This document shows, piece after piece, positions 1 through 5,627 of a stretch of 13,493 nucleotides of DNA (positions are counted from its first letter, which is position 1; every line of letters begins with the position of its first letter). A program made the translations under genes and the position numbers. Source of the DNA: Candidatus Falkowbacteria bacterium UBA2355 (GTDB lineage: Bacteria > Patescibacteriota > Patescibacteriia > Patescibacteriales > Patescibacteriaceae); NCBI GenBank assembly GCA_002344425.1, contig DDTV01000010.1:1-13493 (forward strand), read 5' to 3'. The notes beneath the pieces were generated by a model, which saw only the letters and a program-made list of their open reading frames with translations, did no database searches and was not told where the DNA came from.

Positions 1-197
1 TTAATATGCTTAATATATTCTTTTGATTGTCGATCGAATATTTCATTATTTAAAAAATTTTTTAAATATTTTTTTTTAAAAAATCCGGCAAAGCCTACGT
101 TAGAATCGTGAATATTCTTTATTAATGCGTCAATATATTCCTCTTTGTTATAGAGGCCCCCATCACGTAGTTTTGGAATAAAAATTTTAACCATCAT
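1..197 (-). CDS. Partial hypothetical protein (5' end only, runs off left edge)
   Basis: Read on the minus strand, an open frame starts at the tandem ATG-ATG (197-192) and runs 65 codons to the window edge without a stop. The product begins MMVKIFIPKLRDGG and continues with a Lys/Asn/Ile-rich stretch containing GFAGFFKKKYLKNF. I do not recognise a family, and no motif, signal peptide or membrane segment is obvious in the visible part. No Shine-Dalgarno sequence precedes the start. It is divergent from the nucleotidyltransferase gene at 227, with only 29 bases between the start codons. Hand-counted G+C over 1-180 is about 26%, lower than the right half of the window. It could be a spurious open frame, but 65 stop-free codons in such A/T-rich DNA favour a real gene. 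Confidence 0.5.
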   Translation of the reverse strand, partial: MMVKIFIPKLRDGGLYNKEEYIDALIKNIHDSNVGFAGFFKKKYLKNFLNNEIFDRQSKEYIKHI

Positions 198-202
198 ATA
201 AT
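173..202 (+). promoter_or_regulatory. Candidate promoter for the nucleotidyltransferase gene
   Basis: TTGGAA (173-178) is followed after 18 bases by a perfect TATAAT (197-202). Transcription would start near 209 and leave a leader of about 18 bases before ATG 227. The -35 box matches only 4 of 6 consensus positions and lies inside the divergent gene. The surrounding DNA is nearly pure A/T, so a TATAAT could occur by chance. Confidence 0.35.
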
Positions 203-226
203 ATGATATATTATATATTATAGTAT

Positions 227-979
227 ATGCTTAATATTAGGGCAAAGTATTATAGAAATTTTATGCAAAAAAAGCTCAAAAAAATTTGTGACGAGATAGT
301 CAAAACCTATAAAGCACACGATAATGTTTTAGGGGTTTTATTATTCGGCTCAGCCGCCAGAGGTAAATTCGACGCCTTTTCAGACATAGATATATTCATT
401 CTTTTAAAGAAAAAGGGTAGGATTTCCAGAAAGAATTTCGTAAAAGACAATTTGCGGGTAGATATTATTATAAATACCTTGGCCGACGCTAAGCGATATA
501 TTGATAATGATAAAAACAGTTTACGCAGGATTACTTCTCATATGTTGGCGCACGGAATAATTTTATTCCAAAGAGGCGATAGCCTGAGTAGCTTAATCAA
601 GGCGGCTTCGGCTAATCTTAAATTAAAAACCAAATATTCAACCGATGAAGTATTGATGCATAAATATTCTATTGATGATTTTTGGGGAGAAGTACAGAGA
701 GACTTGAAGAACAAAGACTATATAGCCTTCGGTATTGATTGTAATTTATTAATGAATAATATAATAGAATTGTTGCTGAAACTAAGGGGCACATATTTAC
801 CGCAACCTAATTTATTGGCCGGCGTTTTGAAAAAAATAGACAAAAAAGCCGCTGCACAGATTATTGATTTTTATAAAACGAACGACTACCAAAAGAAGTT
901 AAGAATTCTTAAGAAGATTATAGGTCACGTATATAAAAAATCCGGCGGCGCTTTGCCTAAAAATTGGAGTATCAAGTAA
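227..979 (+). CDS. Nucleotidyltransferase-domain protein (MNT/KNTase fold) with helical C-terminal domain
   Basis: A 250-residue protein. Residues 35-57 carry the polymerase-beta-like nucleotidyltransferase signature: GSAARG (41-46) then FSDIDIF (51-57). D53 and D55 are the likely metal ligands, and D79 (RVDIII) is a good candidate for the third carboxylate, so the active site looks intact. The family transfers a nucleoside monophosphate from NTP to a small molecule or protein. Residues about 150-240 are predicted helical and resemble the helical domain that follows MNT domains in antibiotic nucleotidyltransferases and MNT-HEPN proteins; I do not see a clear HEPN RNase motif. An in-frame ATG at 263 (residue 13) is an equally plausible start, and neither has a Shine-Dalgarno. 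A short hairpin terminator follows. The substrate is unknown: it could be a small-molecule modifier or a protein AMPylating antitoxin-like enzyme. Confidence 0.8.
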   Translation: MLNIRAKYYRNFMQKKLKKICDEIVKTYKAHDNVLGVLLFGSAARGKFDAFSDIDIFILLKKKGRISRKNFVKDNLRVDIIINTLADAKRYIDNDKNSLRRITSHMLAHGIILFQRGDSLSSLIKAASANLKLKTKYSTDEVLMHKYSIDDFWGEVQRDLKNKDYIAFGIDCNLLMNNIIELLLKLRGTYLPQPNLLAGVLKKIDKKAAAQIIDFYKTNDYQKKLRILKKIIGHVYKKSGGALPKNWSIK

Positions 980-994
980 AAATCTGAATCGCTT

Positions 995-1024
995 AAACCT
1001 CGGTTATTTATAACGGGGGTTTTT
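995..1024 (+). terminator. Probable intrinsic terminator of the nucleotidyltransferase gene
   Basis: AAACCTCGGTT and AACGGGGGTTT form an imperfect stem (one G-G mismatch, one G-T pair) around an A/T loop, running directly into a short T tract (TTTTT ends at 1024). It lies 16 bases after the stop codon and just upstream of the next promoter. Confidence 0.6.
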
Positions 1025-1031
1025 GATTACC

Positions 1032-1060
1032 TTGACAGAAAACGGAAAGCTTAATATAAT
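1032..1060 (+). promoter_or_regulatory. Consensus sigma-70-type promoter for the carbamoyltransferase gene
   Basis: Perfect TTGACA (1032-1037) and perfect TATAAT (1055-1060) are separated by 17 bases, the ideal spacing. Transcription should start near 1067, giving a leader of about 53 bases. This is the strongest promoter match in the window and suggests high constitutive expression unless a repressor acts here. Confidence 0.85.
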
Positions 1061-1102
1061 CAGACATTAAACAAATTGCATTTTAACAATTATATATCCA
1101 AG

Positions 1103-1109
1103 AAAGGAG
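1103..1109 (+). promoter_or_regulatory. Strong Shine-Dalgarno site
   Basis: AAAGGAG lies 10 bases before ATG 1120 and fixes that start. It is the only clear, well-spaced Shine-Dalgarno sequence found ahead of any gene in this window. Confidence 0.8.
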
Positions 1110-1119
1110 ATAGCTACAA

Positions 1120-2781
1120 ATGCAAACCAGTATATTAACATATCCCTGGGTTATTTTCGGGCATGATACTACATGGCACGACGGCGGAGTAGCTATGATG
1201 CTACCTGACGGGAAAATATGCGCTTTAGCTGCCGAACGTGTTGGTGATAGGTATAAGCATAGTTGGAATTCAAAACTTGCTTATGACTATTTGTTAAACC
1301 GTTGTAGTATGGACAACTCTCTAACCGGTAATAGAATTGATTACTTTAAGAATATTGGAGAAGACAGCCTGGAAAAAGCTCGTCACCATTTAAACCACGC
1401 TGCCTTAACTTTTTTTAGTTCTGGCTATAAGAGCTCGGCTATTTTAGTGGTTGATGGGCAAGGTCCTGAAAACGGTTATCTTGCATCTACTACCCTATGG
1501 CACGGCAGCGAACGCGGAATAGAGCTTATCGAAATGCCACATGCGGAAAAGGCTAATTTTGCCAGCATGTCACTGGGCCATTTTTATACCGCAATCGGAG
1601 CTCTTGCCGGAATGCAGAATCTTTTCGAAGAAGGAAAGACAATGGGTTTGGCTGCTTATGGAAAACATTCTGACTTCTATGATTATTTTAGAAATTTCAT
1701 TTTTTCATATAGCAATGGCTCATACTTTATTGACCCAGATTTTATTTTAGCGATTTTGGGAAATACCTTAGGACCGAAATTTTATGGCTGGGGAGCTCCA
1801 TCGAAAAGAGCCCAATCAATTTGGAAGCAGATTATGAATCTGCGTTCATCGCCTTTGCGAAAAGAGGGTGAACCAATATCAATTGATGATATGAATATAG
1901 CCTTTGCCGGACAAGCCATTCTAGAAGAAATTATGATTGGATTGACCAGAAGAATCAAAAAGCTTACGGGTGAAACTAATATTTGTTTGGCCGGCGGTGT
2001 TGCTCTTAATTGTGTAGCTAATGCAAAAATTGCGGAATCTGGCATATTTGATTCGGTGTATGTTTGCCCCGCACCAAGTGATGATGGACAGGCCCTCGGT
2101 AAACTCTTTCATTATTTACATGAAATTGAGCCAGGAATCTCATTGACCTTACATGATAATCCATTTTTCGGTCCCTTATATTCTTCTAAGGAGATAAGAG
2201 ATGCGGTTAATAGTGAAAAAAGAGTAAAAATTCTTGAATACGGAGATGAAAAAGTGGTGGCGCTTGCCGCTGAGTGGATTTCCCAAGGGAAGATTGTTGG
2301 TTGGTTTCAGGGCGGTTCCGAAATTGGTCCGCGCGCATTGGGTCATCGTAGTATCCTTGCTGACCCGAGAAACCCTCAGACAAGAGAAAGAATCAATAAA
2401 ATAAAAGGCAGGGAATGGTTTCGTCCGGTTGCTCCAATCGTTAAAGCAGACCGTACAAGAGATTATTTCTCAACTTCATTAAAAAGTCCTTTTATGTCTT
2501 TCGCGGTTAATGTAAAAAGCGAAGCATTGCAGTTGATTCCATCTGCGGCCCATGTTGATCAAACCGCTAGACTTCAGACGCTAAGCGAACAACAAGAACC
2601 ATTATTGTATAAACTGCTTGATTCATTTGAAAAAGTTGCTGGGGTTCCGGTTTTGATTAACACATCTTTTAATGGCAAGAATGAGCCCATTGTTGAAACA
2701 CCGAGCAATGCACTATCAACTTTTTGTGCTATGGATTTGGACGGGCTAGTGTTAGAAGATTTGTTCATTATTAAAAATTAA
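1120..2781 (+). CDS. NodU/CmcH-family O-carbamoyltransferase
   Basis: A full-length 553-residue enzyme of the NodU/CmcH/TobZ family, which uses carbamoyl phosphate and ATP to form carbamoyl-adenylate and then carbamoylates a hydroxyl group on a sugar or secondary metabolite. The N-terminal Kae1-like domain has the opening FGHDTTWHDGGVA (13-25), the metal-binding HHLNHA (89-94, H89 and H93), VVDGQG (110-115), EEGKTMGLAAYG (170-181), LAGGVALNC (290-298) and PSDDGQALG (319-327). The C-terminal domain has GWFQGGSEIGPRALGHRSIL (394-413), WFRPVAP (433-439) and LINTSFNGKNEPIV (512-525). All signature regions look intact. The gene stands alone between two terminators with its own consensus promoter, so it is probably a monocistronic acquired gene. 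The acceptor is unknown; cell-surface glycan or a small-molecule scaffold are possibilities. No glycosyltransferase neighbours are visible to guide the choice. Confidence 0.93.
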   Translation: MQTSILTYPWVIFGHDTTWHDGGVAMMLPDGKICALAAERVGDRYKHSWNSKLAYDYLLNRCSMDNSLTGNRIDYFKNIGEDSLEKARHHLNHAALTFFSSGYKSSAILVVDGQGPENGYLASTTLWHGSERGIELIEMPHAEKANFASMSLGHFYTAIGALAGMQNLFEEGKTMGLAAYGKHSDFYDYFRNFIFSYSNGSYFIDPDFILAILGNTLGPKFYGWGAPSKRAQSIWKQIMNLRSSPLRKEGEPISIDDMNIAFAGQAILEEIMIGLTRRIKKLTGETNICLAGGVALNCVANAKIAESGIFDSVYVCPAPSDDGQALGKLFHYLHEIEPGISLTLHDNPFFGPLYSSKEIRDAVNSEKRVKILEYGDEKVVALAAEWISQGKIVGWFQGGSEIGPRALGHRSILADPRNPQTRERINKIKGREWFRPVAPIVKADRTRDYFSTSLKSPFMSFAVNVKSEALQLIPSAAHVDQTARLQTLSEQQEPLLYKLLDSFEKVAGVPVLINTSFNGKNEPIVETPSNALSTFCAMDLDGLVLEDLFIIKN

Positions 2782-2786
2782 CATTT

Positions 2787-2819
2787 AAAAGGCAAAATAA
2801 TATTTTGCCTTTTATTTTT
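2787..2819 (+). terminator. Strong intrinsic terminator after the carbamoyltransferase gene
   Basis: AAAAGGCAAAA (2787-2797) pairs perfectly with TTTTGCCTTTT (2803-2813) around a 5-base TAATA loop, followed by a T-rich run to 2819. The A-rich left arm means it could also work on the opposite strand. Confidence 0.9.
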
Positions 2820-2859
2820 ATATATTTGATGGTATTGTTAATATAATTAATTCATTTCT

Positions 2860-3222
2860 ATGATATCAGGGTCACATAATGATTTAAGAAGAATAGTCGA
2901 AAAAACCCGTAAAGACTTTGAATCTAAGTCTGTCGATTTTGAATTATTAAAAAAACTTTATTCTGAATATCAGGCAGTGCCTGATATCGATTTATTTATC
3001 GAACGAGCCATAGAGCTGTTTCCGCAAGGCAATTGCGGGCTTGCCTCGCTTTATTTGCGGCATATCCTAGGCGTCGGTCGGATTATACAAGGTAGGTATG
3101 AGGGCCATAATCATACTTTTTTGATGGTCGATGAAGAGGTCATTGATATTACCGCAGATCAATTCGGAGGCCCGAAATTATATATCGGAAAACCAACCAC
3201 TCCTTGGTTATTAAACCAATAG
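2860..3222 (+). CDS. Small transglutaminase/papain-like hydrolase candidate
   Basis: A 120-residue protein without signal peptide or membrane segment. Its centre and C-terminus hold an ordered Cys-His-Asp pattern: GNCGLASLYL (57-66, C59), GHNHTFLMVD (82-91, H85 or H83) and VIDITADQFGG (94-104, D96 or D100). This order, and the sequence around the Asp, resemble small transglutaminase-like cysteine hydrolases, but I cannot assign a named family. The N-terminal 50 residues look helical. Start ATG 2860 has no Shine-Dalgarno. A TATAAT at 2842-2847, without a recognisable -35, would give a leader of only about 6 bases. The gene sits alone between a terminator and the lysS promoter. If the triad is real it could be a peptidase, amidase or deamidase; substrate unknown. 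It could instead be a non-catalytic relative. Confidence 0.7.
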   Translation: MISGSHNDLRRIVEKTRKDFESKSVDFELLKKLYSEYQAVPDIDLFIERAIELFPQGNCGLASLYLRHILGVGRIIQGRYEGHNHTFLMVDEEVIDITADQFGGPKLYIGKPTTPWLLNQ

Positions 3223-3228
3223 AATAGC

Positions 3229-3257
3229 TTGAAAAATCCCCTTGATTAAGCTATATT
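3229..3257 (+). promoter_or_regulatory. lysS promoter
   Basis: TTGAAA (3229-3234) and TATATT (3252-3257) are separated by exactly 17 bases. Transcription would start near 3264, giving a leader of about 22 bases with no Shine-Dalgarno. An inverted repeat, TAGCTT (3225-3230) and AAGCTA (3248-3253), overlaps both boxes. Confidence 0.6.
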
Positions 3258-3285
3258 TTAAGGGCATATCAATTAAACTATTTCC

Positions 3286-4749
3286 ATGCCAGAAGCACCG
3301 CAATACGACAATATCGCCGACGAAAGAGCTATTCGTTTGCAAAAACTTTCCATTCTTGAAGAACAGGGCGTTTTGCCGTATCAACCGGCGTCCGAGCGCA
3401 GTCACGCCATCGGCGCCGCTTTGTCCGAACCGATTGGCCAAACAGTGGCTATTGCCGGACGCATTGTTTCGAAGCGCGTTGTCGGCAAGATTATTTTTGC
3501 CGCGCTTCAAGATTTGACCGATAAAATACAAGTCATATTCAAAAGCGATGAACTGGGCGATTCTTTTAAGCTGTTTTTAAAAATGGTTGACACCGGAGAT
3601 TTTATTGAAGTTTCGGGCGAACGTTTTAAAACTCAGCGCGAAGAGGAATCCGTTTTAGTCAAACAATGGAAACTTCTCAGTAAGTCGATTCGTCCAATGC
3701 CCGATAAATTCCATGGTCTTAAAGATAAGGAAACCAGGTATCGCAAAAGATATCTTGAATTGATCAGTGATCGGGAAGTTTTCGAACGATTTAAATTGCG
3801 TTCCCGCATTATCTCTTATGTACGGGAATTTTTAAACAATCAAGGTTTCCTTGAAGTAGAAACCCCTGTTTTGCAAACTTTATACGGCGGAACCAACGCT
3901 CGTCCATTTACGACTCATATCAATGCCTATGATATGGATATGTATTTGCGCGTTGCTCCGGAACTTTATCTAAAGCGTTTGGTGGTTGGCGGTTATGAGA
4001 AAATTTATGAAATCGGCAAAAATTTCCGCAACGAAGGCGCTGATCAAACTCATAATCCGGAATTTACGATGATTGAATGGTATGAAGCTTATGTTGACTA
4101 TCAAACAATGATGGACCGAGCCGAAGCGATGTATAAATTTATCGCTGAAAAATTATTCGGCAAACAAATTTTGCCGACCGATCAGTGTGAACTGAATATC
4201 GATTATGCTTGGCCGCGCTTAACAATGTATGATGCTATTAAAAAATTTGCCAAAATAGATGTCGTAAAAGCTTCGGATAAGGAATTATTGGAAATCTGCC
4301 AGCAAAACGAAATTGAAAACAGGGGAGCGGCAACGCGCGGTCAAATGATTATGGATATTTTTGAAAAGTTGGTTACTGAGAAATTGATTGAACCGACTTG
4401 GATTATCGATTATCCGAAAGAAGTTTCGCCTTTGTCGCGCACTCATCGGGTTAATCCCGATTTGGTTGAGCGTTTTGAATGTTATGTCAACGGTAAAGAA
4501 ATCGGCGACGGTTGGTCGGAGATTATAGACCCTCGCGTACAGCGCGCCCGCTTTGAAAACGAACAAGCGTCGATGCGCGCCGGCAATGAAGAATCGCATC
4601 CGATGGATGAAGACTTTTTGGAAGCGCTGGAATACGCCTTGCCACCCTTGGGTGGTATTGGCATCGGCATTGATCGCTTGGTTATGCTTTATACAAACCA
4701 GGCTTCGATCCGCGAGGTGATGTTTTTCCCCATCATGCGTCCGGAATAG
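3286..4749 (+). CDS. lysS: Lysyl-tRNA synthetase, class II
   Basis: A 487-residue cytoplasmic enzyme that charges tRNA-Lys with lysine using ATP; length is normal for bacterial class II LysRS. An N-terminal OB-fold anticodon-binding domain spans about residues 53-135. The catalytic core follows: motif 1 around FLNNQGFLEVETPVLQ (182-197), the YGGTNARPF loop (200-208), motif 2 FRNEGADQTHNPEFTMIEW (247-265), NGKEIGDGWSEIIDP (402-416) and motif 3 GGIGIGIDRLVML (456-468). The protein ends FFPIMRPE, a typical LysRS C-terminus. All catalytic motifs look intact. ATG 3286 is chosen because it gives the expected N-terminal length and lies just downstream of a good promoter, though without a Shine-Dalgarno. 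Its own promoter and terminator make it a monocistronic housekeeping gene. Confidence 0.97.
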   Translation: MPEAPQYDNIADERAIRLQKLSILEEQGVLPYQPASERSHAIGAALSEPIGQTVAIAGRIVSKRVVGKIIFAALQDLTDKIQVIFKSDELGDSFKLFLKMVDTGDFIEVSGERFKTQREEESVLVKQWKLLSKSIRPMPDKFHGLKDKETRYRKRYLELISDREVFERFKLRSRIISYVREFLNNQGFLEVETPVLQTLYGGTNARPFTTHINAYDMDMYLRVAPELYLKRLVVGGYEKIYEIGKNFRNEGADQTHNPEFTMIEWYEAYVDYQTMMDRAEAMYKFIAEKLFGKQILPTDQCELNIDYAWPRLTMYDAIKKFAKIDVVKASDKELLEICQQNEIENRGAATRGQMIMDIFEKLVTEKLIEPTWIIDYPKEVSPLSRTHRVNPDLVERFECYVNGKEIGDGWSEIIDPRVQRARFENEQASMRAGNEESHPMDEDFLEALEYALPPLGGIGIGIDRLVMLYTNQASIREVMFFPIMRPE

Positions 4750-4771
4750 AGTAGCTATTGCTATATATATC

Positions 4772-4802
4772 AAAAATCAGTCTAATAAAGGGCTGATTTT
4801 TT
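4772..4802 (+). terminator. Intrinsic terminator of lysS
   Basis: AAAAATCAG (4772-4780) pairs perfectly with CTGATTTTT (4793-4801), extended by T-G and C-G pairs, around an 8-base A/T-rich loop; a T6 run ends at 4802. The last T residues are also the first bases of the next promoter's -35 element. Confidence 0.85.
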
Positions 4803-4830
4803 GGTATAGAATAAGGAATTATGGTATACT
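4801..4830 (+). promoter_or_regulatory. Promoter of the secretion-like operon
   Basis: TTGGTA (4801-4806), an 18-base spacer and TATACT (4825-4830), with an extended -10 (TGG at 4822-4824). Transcription would start near 4837 and leave about 17 leader bases before ATG 4854. No other promoter-like gap exists before the end of the window, so this is probably the operon promoter. Confidence 0.65.
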
Positions 4831-4853
4831 ATGGACATAACTAATTATGAATT

Positions 4854-5627
4854 ATGGCCGTCGCCCAGGGCGTTGATACTTTAGCGTTTAAGCCGACTTT
4901 GTCCGGTCTTGACGAGCAACGTTTGGCGGCTTCTCGCTTACGAGAACGCCCCTTAGGAGCGACCCAAGCCCCGATTTCAAGCCAGTCAAGCTCGCTTTCC
5001 CTAGGAGACCAACTTAGACAAGCTCGCAAGCTTAACGCGCGCGAAAATACGAGTTTACCGGAGCTTAAATCCGGAACTTCGGCAATGCCCAAGGAAAAAT
5101 TCGGCTCTAGTTTTGCCGGAATAAAAAGTACTATTGGAAATTTGCGCGGACAAGCGAAGCAGGCTAAGGCCAGTGCGGTAGATAAACTGAAAGGCGCGGC
5201 CGAAGAAGCTGTCAGTGCGCCGATCAGTGCGGCGACCAGCGAATTTTTAAAACAGTCATGGCTAAATATTATCGATAGCTGGGGTTTGACTCTTCTGTAC
5301 ATTAATTTTCATGTTGTTTGCCGTTTTGTTTTCGGAGAAAAATTATTTTGTAAATTGGGTCACGAATGGCTTGAAGGCAAGGGCGGCGGCAAAGGCGGAG
5401 CAAAAAGCGCTGGAGCCATGAGCGGAATTCTTGGCTTGCCCTTGGACGCCGTCGGCATTGGCGAAGCCGCTTTGTTGGGGCTTCTGGACTTGCTGGTGAT
5501 ATTAATTATTTTAATCGCCTTGACCCCCTATATCTTAATGGCTTGGATAATGATTTCTCCGAGCGATGCAATCTTTAGTAACTTGGGAGCTTTTTATGAA
5601 TTTGTTAAAGCTGGCGTAGGGTTATGA
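4854..5627 (+). CDS. Membrane protein with disordered N-terminus, first gene of T4SS-like operon
   Basis: A 257-residue protein I cannot assign to a named family. Residues 1-125 are Ser/Ala/Gln/Lys-rich and look disordered, with a helical segment near 90-120. Residues 136-170 form a hydrophobic or amphipathic block ending FVFGEKLFCKLGHEW (158-172) with cysteines at 156 and 166. A Gly/Lys/Ala-rich linker (175-190) precedes one strong membrane segment at about 205-233 (LLDLLVILIILIALTPYI). The C-terminus LGAFYEFVKAGVGL is conserved-looking. The start has no Shine-Dalgarno, and upstream ATGs at 4831 and 4847 are in other frames. The stop overlaps the next gene's ATGA by four bases, implying translational coupling with the TrbL/VirB6-like gene. 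I infer an accessory subunit of the inner-membrane complex. Confidence 0.75.
   Translation: MAVAQGVDTLAFKPTLSGLDEQRLAASRLRERPLGATQAPISSQSSSLSLGDQLRQARKLNARENTSLPELKSGTSAMPKEKFGSSFAGIKSTIGNLRGQAKQAKASAVDKLKGAAEEAVSAPISAATSEFLKQSWLNIIDSWGLTLLYINFHVVCRFVFGEKLFCKLGHEWLEGKGGGKGGAKSAGAMSGILGLPLDAVGIGEAALLGLLDLLVILIILIALTPYILMAWIMISPSDAIFSNLGAFYEFVKAGVGL

Noticed and set aside
995..1119. Riboswitch or other structured leader ahead of the carbamoyltransferase
   Set aside because: The leader after the promoter is only about 53 bases, A/T-rich and without a convincing conserved-looking fold. The only hairpin belongs to the upstream terminator.
4285..4773. Minus-strand open frame overlapping the end of lysS
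   Set aside because: The lysS frame carries all class II synthetase motifs through this region. The antisense product has no recognisable domain.
4841..5302. Minus-strand open frame opposite the first operon gene
   Set aside because: The plus-strand frame is operon-consistent, has a promoter upstream and overlaps the next gene by ATGA. The antisense product looks like a shadow of Ser/Ala-rich coding sequence.
5625..5627. Possible recoding of UGA as an amino acid (as in Absconditabacteria/Gracilibacteria)
   Set aside because: TGA ends the 4854 gene in a classical ATGA overlap, and no other gene here contains in-frame TGA, so the standard bacterial code fits.
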